64,000 nucleotides of DNA from Pilaira anomala (taxonomy: Eukaryota > Mucoromycota > Mucoromycetes > Mucorales > Mucoraceae), in NCBI GenBank assembly GCA_025716855.1, contig JAIXMQ010000023.1, forward strand, positions 248,001-312,000, in the 5' to 3' direction. Numbering within the stretch: the first letter of the stretch is position 1; every line of letters starts with the position of its first letter. A program made the position numbers and the translations under genes. Below the pieces are notes generated by a model. The model made no database searches, was not told the DNA's origin, and saw nothing but the letters and a program-made list of their open reading frames with translations. Shown here piece after piece: positions 11,570 through 22,649 of this stretch.

Positions 11570-12630
11570 TTAATCAAGCTCTTCAAACTTAGTATTACCG
11601 CCGGTAGTAACAGCACTCACTAATTTACCACTGGTAAGGGATAATGTACCTGAAAGATATCCTTCTAATTGACTACAGACACAAATGAAATAAATTTAGA
11701 AAAAGTGGAAACTACATCTTTTTTTTTTTTTTTAAAAAAAAAAACAAAAAAAACTTACGTTGCGATATGTGCTGGAGAAGTCCAGGTACCAAAATCAGCA
11801 TTAGGCATAAACTTTCTATTCATAGGAGTATCAATTGTAACACTACAGAAAACAAAAATTTAGAAAATCAATAGTAATAATAATAAAAAAAAGAGAGAGA
11901 GACTTACGGTAAGATAGCAGTTACTTTACAACCTTCAGGAAGTCCGCTAGAAGGAGCAGCTAAATCTTTTACGAGATGATGAACAGCAGATTTAGCAATA
12001 CCATAACCGATCATACCCGGTGTAGCATCTAAAGCGGCTAAGGCACCTGTCAAGGAAAGTAATCCACCACTTTTTTTTTTAAGAGGATAAGTAAAAAAAA
12101 AAGCATTGCATTGAGAAAAGTTATTCTTTAACTTACGTTTGAAGATGTTTGGAAGCAACATGAGCAGCAATTAAAGAGGAATTGACACTTTGATGAATCA
12201 TGAGTTCAGAAGATTTCAAAAAGTCTAGTTTTTTTTTTAAGAAAAAGTAAATATCTATTTTGGAAATGAAATCATTGTTATTATTTTTTTTACCTTTGCT
12301 TCCAGAATTTCCTCCAGCCCAACCACCTGCAACACAAAAGATAGCACATAATTTTTCTGACCCTAATACAGAGGTGATAGAATCATTGATAGCTTGGCCT
12401 TGTTCAGAGAGAGAACCTGATGTAGTTGTCAAGGTATTAAAATCTGCATCTTTATTTTCAATTAAATCAATATTGATCACGGTCTAAAATAATTTTAGAA
12501 AGGTGTTAGTGATACAATTGAAACACAAAAAAAAAAATCTGTTTTAATTTACATATCCCTTTTGTTTAAAATGTTGAACAAGAACACGACCTAAACCACC
12601 GGCACCACCATAGACTACAAGTTTACTCAT
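11570..12630 (-). CDS. dihydropteridine reductase (SDR family)
   Basis: NAD(P)H-dependent quinonoid dihydropteridine reductase, which regenerates tetrahydrobiopterin. Six exons: 12630-12553, 12483-12294, 12224-12137, 12069-11908, 11842-11759, 11672-11570, giving 208 residues, somewhat shorter than animal QDPR (about 240). Rossmann-type dinucleotide motif: [17 protein letters not shown] at the N-terminus; [18 protein letters not shown] is typical of QDPR rather than other SDRs. The catalytic Tyr/Lys pair is in [17 protein letters not shown], and the C-terminal [14 protein letters not shown] also fits. All junctions keep phase. The presence of this enzyme suggests pterin-dependent phenylalanine hydroxylation in this fungus, which is consistent with early-diverging fungi. 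It is the first of a block of minus-strand genes. Confidence 0.88.
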
Positions 12631-12675
12631 TTTTTAAAATTAATTTATTAGATATAGAAGTAAAGAGAAGAGAGA

Positions 12676-12711
<36 letters not shown>

Positions 12712-12801
12712 AAAATAATTTTTAAAATAAGAGTGAGGGAAAAGTTTAAATAGAAAGGACAGTCCTACTATCACTAGTATTGTTACACATCAAAATAGAA
12801 A

Positions 12802-14818
12802 TCAAGCAAGGCGTGAGAAAATATTCAGATCATCGTCTTCTTCTTGTCCTGTACAGATAGATTTATCTGGATCAGAAGATACACTACCTGTAGTTGGATC
12901 TACCTGAGTTACATTACAAATGGCAGTGGAGATCGGATAGATACCCATGGTGAATGGAATGGGTTTATATTTCAGTACTCCTCTTACAACCAGACCATAA
13001 GGATATCGAATCATACGAGACCATCTTTCGTTTCCACTTAAATCAGCACCAGGAGATTTAATTCGAATTTGACTGATGGCTTCTTTTGAGCATTTATCAA
13101 ATGCACTGGATTGAATCGATAAAGGTTCATCAAAATGAACAAGATTACCCAAGTATTCGGCAGGATCTACACCTTTCACTTGTGTGGTGTTGAAGAGGAG
13201 ACTACTCGGTACAATTTGACTGAATGCAAATATACTGATATCTGCATCCATCACATGCACTGTCCACCAATTCCAGTTCTCTGCTTGTACTTTTAGATCA
13301 AAGATGAGTTCTTTATCGGTCGCTAAAACTCGACCGATATCGACAGTGAGTTCCATCAGAGGTTGAGCTCTATAAAATATGAATAAAAATAAAATAATGA
13401 TGCTGGAAAGAATAAATAAGATGGCATTTCGACACATGTTTCTATTACAGTTCTTTTTGTTTCGTGGTATCCTTTTATGTCTTCGAAGTAATAAAGGTGC
13501 ATCTTCTTCATCACTTGTGTATCCACACGAGTGATGTATACCACTTCCATAATGATACGTTGGATGTTTTTGAGAATTATTTTGTTGTTGTATTGGAGGT
13601 AATCTCTTTTTGGTATTGATTTTATCATGAGAAGAAGCTACAAAAGTATCATGCCATCGGGTCAAGATACTAAATTTATCTGGTTTTTGATGTGTAGATT
13701 CATAATTTTTGATGACATTATTTCTTAACTTGGGTCTTCTACTGTATTCACTACTTGACCATTCATCTTCTTCTTCATCTAATGTATGTATGGGTTGTTG
13801 TATCTTGGAATTTTTTAGGTAAAATGCTTGCTTTAACCATTCTCCAAGTCCGCCTGGTCCTTGTCTTCGTTTTAAATCATATAATAATGAACCGGGTGTA
13901 GATCGAACCGATAATGGTCTGTGCATATTAGATGTGGATATATCAGATAGATGATGATTTGATGATTCGTTACCACTAAAAGGATAAACATAATGTTCAT
14001 TTTCATCCGAATCTAAAAAAAAAACAAAAAAAATCGTTATTAAAAAACCTTCTCAAAGCTTATTATTATATTACCTTCTACATTCGATACAGCATCTACC
14101 AAGTTTCTATGAAACACTTCGGCAGGACTTGCATGCATAATTGGTTTTGTTTGCTTTTTATTGTGATGTTTCTTACGACTTGTGTTACTATTTTGGTTAC
14201 CCTATATATGATTTTTTTTTATGACATGAATAAAAAGTTTTTTATTTTTATTTTTTTTATTTTATAAAAGGTATGTATGTCAAATTATGTAATAGTTACC
14301 TCACTTCGAACTGGGTTTATTCTTCTTCTGTCACTCATAGAATGACTTGTAGTTAATGGACTAGTGGTTGATAATACACTACTATTACTACTTAGGGTTG
14401 GGGCTGAAGGAGACATAGTGAGAGTATAAGTCATTTCAGGAGTAGGTGGCGATTGACCTAATTCATTCTCGGTAGCTGAAGAGAGATGGTCATGAGTTGA
14501 GTCAAAGATCTTTGGAGAAGGAGTAGAATAACTGACCGAAGTTTTTATTGAGGCAGCAGACGCTTGTTGTTGTTGTTGTTGTTGTTGTTGTTGCTGTTGC
14601 GAGGCAACAGTAGAAGGTGGAGGAATAGGAGGAGGTATAATTTCTTCAATAGGTTCAAACCTTGCTTTTTCTACTGTCATGGTTTTATCAAAATTAGAAA
14701 GTAATAAGTCTCTACGAAGTGAATGAACGTATTTATCTTGAACTAAAGAAGAAGAGAATTTATTGGAAGACCTTCTTTTATCATCGTTATTTGATCTAAT
14801 ATTAGATTCACTTGGCAT
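12802..14818 (-). CDS. Vac7-like vacuolar membrane protein (LEA2/TMEM106-type domain)
   Basis: Probable homologue of Vac7, the vacuolar regulator of the PI3P 5-kinase Fab1. Exons 14818-14300, 14201-14075, 14012-12802 give about 618 residues. The N-terminal about 410 residues are low-complexity and predicted disordered, with a polyglutamine run (CAA/CAG codons, about 14571-14606) and Pro/Ser-rich stretches. One transmembrane segment, NAILFILSSIIILFLFIFY, follows a basic RRHKRIPRNKK stop-transfer-like stretch, predicting an N-cytosolic, C-luminal protein. The luminal domain (LMELTVDIGRVLATDKELIF, then ENWNWWTVHVMDADISIFAF) resembles the LEA2-like fold of Vac7 and TMEM106. Fold family likely; one-to-one orthology is inferred. 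Confidence 0.7.
14571..14606 (-). repeat. polyglutamine-coding CAA/CAG repeat
   Basis: About a dozen glutamine codons (TTG/CTG on the plus strand) inside exon 1 of the Vac7-like gene. In-frame trinucleotide repeat in a disordered region, likely length-polymorphic. Confidence 0.9.
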
Positions 14819-14947
14819 AATAATAATAATAATTGTTATTTAAAAAAAGAAAGAAAGAAAGAAAAATAATTGATATTTTCTCTCTCTATTAACGCTAAAA
14901 AAAAAAATTCTGAGCTTATTATTTTTAATAAATAAAATTTTATTTTT

Positions 14948-16103
14948 TTAATTATAAACAGTGACTTCAAGAGTTGGAAGTTCGGGTAATGGATCATTTT
15001 CATCATTTACAGATAAGGTTACAATTCTAGCAAACGGACATAATAAATCGGCAGGATCAAATTGATTTTCTTCACCTTCTAGTAATATGGGTGCAGGACA
15101 AGAAGAAATTTCATCATGAAATTCTAGACCTCTTTCTTTTAATTGTTCTCCATTCGTAATTTTACCCCATAAATCGAATATTGGTAAATGATCAAAAGAA
15201 GGCAAGTCTAGTAATAATTGTCTCATTTCATCATCATCATCATCTTGAGTCATTAAAGGTAAATCAAATATTGAAATCGCATCTTGATATTCTTCTCGCA
15301 TCTTTTGTTTTCTTAATTCTAAATGATGTGTTGATAAACTCTTTTTGTTCTTGAAATTTGGATAAAGCATGCTATATCCTCTTAAATAAATTAATTCTTC
15401 AAAATATCTTCTCCATGATTTCACCCAATCGTTGGATCGAAGTTCGGGTACTCTTATATCTTGCATATCAAATCCGTGAATATCTGCAGTTCTGGCTGTG
15501 ATGTAATCATGAAATTCTCTCCAATGTTCTGGAAAGAATAAAGCACCAGAATAGCTAGGCCATTGCATTAAAAATGGTGTATTTTGGGTAAGGTTGGATT
15601 CGGTCAAGACATGATTGGGATCAAATGGATATCTACCTTTTGGATCCGTTTCGATCAATGGTGGTGTATATAAACTAATGCCAAACATATCTTTTGTTGT
15701 TGTATTCTCTGGTTCCAAATATCTATATTTCAATACCGTATACTTTAACCAAGAATAATAATAAACTGATAATTCAATTTCGTTGTTTAAAATCAGGGCG
15801 TATTCATGGTTACTAGCTGGATACCAAGATTCAACAAAGAGATGTGATTGACTGGCTTGAGCAATCCGATGGCGTACACTTTTAGGTCCAAATTTCCAAT
15901 TGTAATTGTTTACAAATGTTTGGGTCACTTGATCTGTTGAATAATCCATCAGGATTGTTAATTCTACATCATCTCCCAAATAATGTGCGGCACTGGCTGA
16001 ATTTAATAATCGTGCTAATGCATGTGGTTTTTTATCTGTATTAATTAAAAGTTTGATAGAAAAGGAGTTCCATTCTAATAATTTAAAGTTTAATATTATA
16101 TAC

Positions 16104-16140
<37 letters not shown>

Positions 16141-17921
16141 TGTCCCTTCACAGTACTTACTTGAAAGCGTATCAATAGGTAACTCAGTCATCCAAAGAAC
16201 ATGTGGTATATCTTGTGTAGGTAAATAAATATTGGTCACGTCTGCAATTTTACATGCAGATTGTATACTTGAATAAAACAGGTTTTCTTTATCTACAGTA
16301 TGAATTAAAACTTTTGGTTGTATCACAGACATGATACGTGTCAATCGATGCAATAAATCGTTGCTAGAACTACTACTACTACTACTGGTCGAGTCACCGG
16401 TTGAAACGAGACTAAGATCATGAATCACTACTTTCACGATGGATTGACTACATGAATGAGGTAAATATGATTTCACTTGTCGATCCGATAATAATCCAGT
16501 ACCAATGACGATATGTAAATCCTCTTTGGATGATGCAAATCTACAAACGAGTGGGGATAAGTTCTCGAGTGCTTTTAAAGAATCCATATAAATAAAAACT
16601 GGTGATTTTGTCCCTTGGCTTCGATAAAACAAGTCCAAGGGTTTCTTTTGAATGAACTTTTCAACGGATTTACAGGTATCTGATTTTTTTGCCTTTTGTA
16701 ATCGAACATCACCCCAATAAGCACGTTCGATCGGGTCGGTAGGTAATGCGATGGAAGGAATGCCTGCATTCATAGAAAGTACTCGACTGATAAATAAACC
16801 TGTCAACGGTTCTACACTGGTTGTCTTTTGAAGTGCGTCTAATAAATACGGTACCCAAGAGCGATGCAATAACCAACTATCAAGAATCATATCCACGACC
16901 TGACTCTTCATTTGTTTACTTTCTGAATGCATCAATGCAGGTATACATTCAACCACCGTGCGACCATTCTCTCGTTTTAACATCACAGCTTCAGTACCTA
17001 ATAATGCTGATTGATATTGTTTCGTCATGGATAACTTGATCAAGTTTTCCAAATATCTCTTTCCAGGTACAATATCTTGATCAATTAACCAAACAAAATC
17101 CGTCGAAATATGTGACATGATTTGTAACCATTGGTTGGGCGTAGCGTCCATACGATCTCGGGCTAGGATTTTGACACGTCTTCTGTCCAATGTCATAATA
17201 CGTGCTTCTACTTCGGATTTTTGTTCCGTATCACAAAGGATCCAGATATGTTCAGGTAAAGCTGTCTGAGTTAGGACAGATTGTACTTGAATGTAGAGTT
17301 GTGTTACTGTCTTGGTATGGACGATCGCAGTGACTGGTACACGACGGTGTTGTTTATTCATGGACGTAGAAGGTAAGGTGATAGAGTGCGTCAATCGACG
17401 GAGTTGATCGAAGGTGTGGCCTTTGGAGAGTTGCGTTAGGAACTGGTTTTGACCAGGGTTGAGTGTATCCAAGCGGTTGACATCGACTCGAGATGAAGTA
17501 ATGCCTAATAGACAGAGATCAAAAAAAAAAAAAAAAAAAAGTTAGACTTTGGCTGAGAAAAAAAGTTAAAATAAAGGGTACCGTTCTTCTCAGAAAAGAG
17601 TTTATTTAATAGCGCATAATGAGTGAACTGACTCGAGTCGTTATATTCTGTAGACTGTTCAAAAACTGAAGTTTGTTTTCGCGTGTGTGTTTTGAAGGAG
17701 AAAATGAGGTAAAAGATGAATAGGATAAAAAAAATAATAATTAAAGTTATGGAGCGAGGTGGTGCTTTATGGTTCTTTTTTAAGGAAAGTCTTTTGGTTT
17801 CTAGTGAGTGTTTTGATGGTGGTGGTGATGGTGGGGGATAAACTGAATATTGTTTCGAGTTTGAAAGTTGTCTCCTTGAACGGGTTCCAGCCCTTTCCAA
17901 GTCATCGTCATCTATCGACAT
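14948..17921 (-). CDS. type II membrane glycosyltransferase with two GT-A-like modules
   Basis: Large Golgi-type glycosyltransferase of unknown acceptor. Exons 17921-17582, 17504-16161, 16035-14948 give 923 residues. After a cytosolic tail rich in Pro/Lys there is a single anchor (SITLIIIFFILFIFYLIFSF, about residues 57-77). The first module has GT2-like features: VPVTAIVHTKTVTQLYIQVQ, then FVWLIDQDIVPGKRYLENL with a DQD metal-binding-type motif. A second module from about residue 565 (HALARLLNSASAAHYLGDDV, HEYALILNNEIELSVYYYSW, MQWPSYSGALFFPEHWREF) resembles a GT-A domain shared by uncharacterised fungal and plant proteins. Intron 2 on the transcript contains a run of about 33 A. Substrate and linkage cannot be read from sequence. 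Confidence 0.7.
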
Positions 17922-17932
17922 TCTATAAGAGA

Positions 17933-17970
<38 letters not shown>

Positions 17971-18688
17971 AAAAGAAAAAAGAAAAAAACTATGCTTTTT
18001 TTCCTTTCTGGGATTAAATAGATTTATTAACTATAAACTTATATTATTTCCATATTCATATACACTTTGTAATTAATCCTCGTGAATATCCCCTCTTTTG
18101 AATCCAATGGAAAAGGATGCCGGTCAAAACTCAAAGGACGAGGGGCACATAATATATACCTTTTGGGGGAAAAAGCGAAATGATTGCTAACAGAATTGAA
18201 GAGGCAGTCAAGAAAGTTGTACCTGTAAAGACTGTCAAAAGGCCTCTTTTTAGGCTTCAAAACCAGCCACCAGTTGTTAAAAAAAAAAACCATATAAAGT
18301 TGTGTTACTTTATAAAAGAAACGTTTAATATTGAATTTGTTCTGTGGCACATTTATTGTCATAGTGGAAAAAAAAAAGGTGGACCTGCATAAATAAAAAT
18401 AAAAAAATAAAAATGGAAAATTAAGGGGTTTCTTGTTCTTGCTTCTTCTCGGGTTCTCTTGTAACATATTATCCGTGTTCCGTGACTAAAACATAAATAG
18501 TAGGTTGCACTTAATGAGACTTTGCCGTACAAAGTATAAATAGAGAAAGAGAGAAACAGTTTTAAAAAAACTTTATTTGGAGAAAGGATAGTAACGAGAT
18601 CAATTGAAAAAAAAAAGGTATAAAAGGGGGGTTTATAGAGAGAGAGAGGCTGGTATCATTGATGCGTTTATATTTACAGTTTGAGAGA
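17922..18688. other. intergenic, GA microsatellite, no gene seen
   Basis: Spacer between the glycosyltransferase promoter and the kinase stop codon. A (GA)n tract occupies about 17936-17966, right at the glycosyltransferase 5' UTR. A 70-codon plus-strand frame at 18180 (MIANRIEEAVKKVVPVKTV) has no recognisable domain and I do not call it. Confidence 0.5.
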
Positions 18689-20717
18689 TCAATTCGAGTG
18701 AAACAACAGTTTAGAAATATGTCTTCCAATCCCATTGTCAACCACTTTTTGTTTCGGTTCAACAATACAAGTAGCATTCAACTGATTCTCCAATACATCC
18801 AAACGTCTCTGAAGTGCCTCTTTTTCATTTTTCATTTGATTGTATTGATCTCGCATTTCCTTTACATCCGCTTCAGCAAGAAACAATCGATGATGCAATA
18901 CGTCAAATGCACTGGGTCTTACACACGCTTCGACATGCATCATATTCAATATAATTTCAGATTGTTCTGGATACTTGCTAATAAACGCGAGTGGTAAAAC
19001 ACCCCCTTTTTTTAATTGCTCAATATGTTCTGCTCGCTCCATGGCGGTATCGAAGGGTTGGTATAGCTCAAATAAGATGATGCCTAATGAATATATATCG
19101 GCTTTTTCGTCATATGCTGAAGAGGGTATAGCGATTTGTTCAGGTGCTGCATACTGTGTGTGTGTGTTTTTTTTTAAAAAAAAGAAGAGTAAGTATATAT
19201 CTATATTATTTCTATTTTTTTCACTTACAGTTCGAGTACCAACTCCACTTGTTCTACTTCGACTTAATTTTGGTCGTGGATGAAGAGGCATACGACGACC
19301 AGTAGTAGTAGTAGTTTGAAGTAACTGATGGTTTTCAAGTTTTGTATTCTGAATAAAATTTAAATGATCCATCGTAAACACATCATCCTCATCTTCTGTT
19401 GTGGGCAGGCTATCATCACAAAGTACATTGGCAGCTAACCCAAAATCCCCAATTTTAGGTACCATCATGGATTCATGATTATGTCGTTTCGATAAAAAGA
19501 TATTACTTGGTTTTAAATCTCGATGAATTAATCCTTCTCCATGAATATAAGCACAACCTTCCAAAATTTGTTTAAATAAATCCAGGTTTTGTTTTGCATC
19601 AAAATAAATTTCAACATGTTGATTTCTGTATTTAAGGTATTCATGCAAAGTACCTAATTTTAAAAAATTAAACGTTACACACACACACACATCTTAACAC
19701 TACTACTTTGTATATTATACTTACTAGGACAAAGTTGCATTTGAATAAATAATGTAAAACTACCCTTCATACTATTTCTTTCATCTGTACTGTTGCTACC
19801 CTCACTTTCTTCATAAGAATCCTCTTCCTCTTGTGCTTCTTCTTCTTCTTTTTCCGCTGATGCATATTCTAACCAAGACGAATAATATCGCACCACGTTA
19901 CGATGTTCCAATCGCGCTAAATTTTTAATTTCTCTAAATATTTTATCGTACCCTTCCTTAGCATGCATCAATCGAATTTTCTTAATAGCATATTCAATAT
20001 CATCTAATTTATTCTTGGCTCGCCACGCACTGGCAAACCCACCACGACCGAGTATCTCACCTTGAATGAAATCATTTTGATACCTTGAATTTTGAATACT
20101 CAACGAGTACTGAAAATTATCCACGTTATCATTCAACGTAAGTAACTTTGTACCCGGTTGACCCCCTCCTACTCCTCCTCCTCCTATCTGTTGTTGTCGG
20201 GTCACTTCCACCGCTGTATGAAATAATTGATCAAATGCATGATGATAATTAAATCGCATACCGGCCATTTCATCATAGAATTCGTTATCGATAAACCCCA
20301 AGGATCGAAGTGCTTGACAGATCTTGAAGAAGATCTTGCGTGTGGTGTTAGGTGAGGACGCTGTATAGCTTTTACAGAGTGATTCGATGATGGAAACAAG
20401 TAGGATCTTGGTTTGATGTCTTTTGGTTTCGTTGGATAGCGTGAGTCCTTCGTCTGTTGTGTTGTTGTTAGACATGGAATAGATATAAGCTGAAGAAGAA
20501 GTGTCTGCTGTTTTGATTTAATAAGCGTTATTTTTTTTTTTAAAAAAAAATAGATATACTTTTTAAACTATTTTTTACCTTCGGAATATTCAACAGTTTC
20601 TGAACTACTCGTCTCTTGTTCTTCTAGTTGAGTCCAGAATTTTAAAGGTGGTGAAGAACACGAAGAAGAAGAAGAAGAAGAATTATTTGAATGAGTCGAC
20701 ATGGCTTTTTCTTTCAT
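18689..20717 (-). CDS. eIF2-alpha kinase, HRI (EIF2AK1) type
   Basis: Stress-activated Ser/Thr kinase that phosphorylates eIF2alpha and lowers translation initiation. Exons 20717-20579, 20507-19725, 19653-19229, 19153-18689 give about 603 residues (a second in-frame ATG lies at 20702). An HRI-like N-terminal helical region (LLVSIIESLCKSYTASSPN, CQALRSLGFIDNEFYDEM) precedes a kinase split by an acidic insert, as in PEK/HRI/GCN2 kinases: glycine loop LGRGGFASAWRAKNKL, lysine in EYAIKKIRLMH, insert EKEEEEAQEEEDSYEESEGS, catalytic HRDLKPSNIFL, DFGLAANV, YAAPEQIAIPSSAYDEKADI. A C-terminal coiled coil (MRDQYNQMKNEKEALQRRLD) ends the protein. The HRI assignment over GCN2 rests on the lack of RWD and HisRS domains and the N-terminal block; activation signal unknown. 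Confidence 0.85.
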
Positions 20718-20909
20718 TATTTACATAAATATATGAAAAAGAAGAAAAGAAAGATACAGAATCTTTTTTTCTTTCTTTATTCTTTATTGACAATCAAAAA
20801 ACTATACAAACACCCTCCCCCAAAAAGCTCTCTTTTTTAATTTCGTCATCTTTTTTTTTTATTTAATTATTATTATTATTATTTATTTATTTTTTTTTTC
20901 TTTTTTTTT

Positions 20910-22649
20910 TTAATCTTCAGCTTCAAGTTTAGAAACACGATTACTTTTTCGATACATTTCATACGTTTCAATCGGTTGAAATAAAGCAGGTTCAGGTTGA
21001 GACAAAGGACTACTACTACTGTTTCCATGCTGTTGTAACAAATTCACATCAAATAAAGGTGTATGTAGCGTAGGCGAAGTAGGCGAATCACTTTCACGAT
21101 AATCATAACTTCCATGCCGCATCATACTCGCCGTTCTTCTAGGTATATTACTATGTTGCGTCAATTCACTACTAGGTAATGAATTCGTAATGGAGTTCTG
21201 AACCGTACGTTTCGAGGAGGCGCTCATGGATCTTCTTAGGTTCTCACAAATTTGTTGCATATTTAAATGATCCAGAGATCCTTCCTCTACTAACGTCTTG
21301 TTGGTTGGTTGATCATAAAGTAATTGTTCCAGCAATTCTTCTGGGGCTGGTGATACACAGACAACTGGGAACACACCTTTGAGTCCCGTCGTTACGTTAA
21401 ATCCAAGTGCCCAGCCATCATCAAAGTTCATGGCAACACATACAATATCTCCAACATGTAATCCTAATTCGTCTCCCATTTGTGGTGGATAAGGATGTTT
21501 GACTTGATAGAATTCTTCCAATTGTTGAGGTAATTCTGTTGTTGTTGTTGTTGTGGTTGTTGTGGTTATCGGCGGTGGTGGTGGTGGTGGTGGTGATTGT
21601 AGTGATGGTAATAAAACGTGTGGTGTAGATGTATCAATGCTTGATTTATGTTGATGATGGTTAAATAAATGTTGTTGTTCTTGTTGTAATTGTTGTTGAT
21701 GATGTTGTTTAGAAGGAGGTACAAGTACACCTTGAGAACCTAATGATTCATATCCTAAAGCACTTGAACTATCATTATGATGATGATGATGATGATTTTG
21801 TTCTACTTTTGCATTCATACTAAATCCAGTATTTAAATAACTAACACCCTTTCTTGTTCGTTGCTTAGATCTCAAATAAAATACAATAGCACCTATAATT
21901 GATAAAAAACCTAAAACACCAATAATAATCCCTATAATCGCACCAACCGATAACTTTCTACATCCATTCAAAGATTGACAGCAGGTATCTTCTTTATTGG
22001 ATTTACAATATTCACATCCATCCGATAATAATTGAAATCCACAATTCTCAGGTTCATTCGCTTTACCCAATATACAATTTAATGTACCATTCAAACCGGA
22101 CCAATAAACACAGGTTGAATTCAAGTTTAATAACTGACTTGTACTCTCTGCTTGATTTGGACAGACATCTGGGTTGGAAGAGATATGTTGTACACTCGAT
22201 GTATAATCATAACAAGTCGATTGACATAAAGGCGGAGGATTTAAATTATGTTGATAATTACAGGGTAATGAATGAATACTATCTTGAATTAATGAAGCAC
22301 ATAAATAGGATAAAGAATAACGTGCATAGGGTATCGTAGTGGCAGTATCGGTTGCTTTATTATTACATCCAAGTTGTTGATAATATGGACTCGCTGTCTT
22401 CATCAAATTCTTCATACCTTCATCAAATGATTTTATATCGGTGACATTTGATAAAAATGGGTACTGTGCTTGGTTGCCTGAAATACTAATATAAAAGCTT
22501 TGAAAGGCTGCACACGTCTTTGAGTCTTTTAATGAAAAACATTGTTCTTCTTCTGCTTGTTGTTGTTGTTGTTGTTGTGCTAGTGTGGTAGTTATCCGTG
22601 TGCTTGAAAATAGTAAGAATATAATTGTACAAGTCCTTGTGAGCTTCAT
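20910..22649 (-). CDS. secretory single-pass membrane protein with Cys-rich ectodomain and cytosolic SH3 domain
   Basis: Not a gene I can name. One exon, 579 residues. A signal peptide (MKLTRTCTIIFLLFSS, cleavage near residue 24) is followed by a Cys-rich, N-glycosylatable ectodomain to about residue 233 (motifs CFSLKDSKTCAAFQSFYISI, CQSTCYDYTSS, CEYCKSNKEDTCCQSLNGC), loosely Frizzled-like in Cys spacing. A transmembrane segment (VGAIIGIIIGVLGFLSIIGA, about 235-259) with basic KQRTRKG leads to a cytosolic tail containing His/Gln/Pro-rich low complexity and an SH3 domain at about 380-435 (YQVKHPYPPQMGDELGLHVG, DGWALGFNVTTGLKGVFP). The architecture suggests a surface sensor or scaffold feeding Pro-rich signalling partners, as Sho1-type proteins do, but that is inference. 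Confidence 0.75.
   Translation of the reverse strand: MKLTRTCTIIFLLFSSTRITTTLAQQQQQQQAEEEQCFSLKDSKTCAAFQSFYISISGNQAQYPFLSNVTDIKSFDEGMKNLMKTASPYYQQLGCNNKATDTATTIPYARYSLSYLCASLIQDSIHSLPCNYQHNLNPPPLCQSTCYDYTSSVQHISSNPDVCPNQAESTSQLLNLNSTCVYWSGLNGTLNCILGKANEPENCGFQLLSDGCEYCKSNKEDTCCQSLNGCRKLSVGAIIGIIIGVLGFLSIIGAIVFYLRSKQRTRKGVSYLNTGFSMNAKVEQNHHHHHHNDSSSALGYESLGSQGVLVPPSKQHHQQQLQQEQQHLFNHHQHKSSIDTSTPHVLLPSLQSPPPPPPPPITTTTTTTTTTELPQQLEEFYQVKHPYPPQMGDELGLHVGDIVCVAMNFDDGWALGFNVTTGLKGVFPVVCVSPAPEELLEQLLYDQPTNKTLVEEGSLDHLNMQQICENLRRSMSASSKRTVQNSITNSLPSSELTQHSNIPRRTASMMRHGSYDYRESDSPTSPTLHTPLFDVNLLQQHGNSSSSPLSQPEPALFQPIETYEMYRKSNRVSKLEAED

Noticed and set aside
18180..18392. 70-codon plus-strand frame starting MIANRIEEAVKK
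   Set aside because: No family, no neighbouring exon, ends in low-complexity; not distinguishable from chance.
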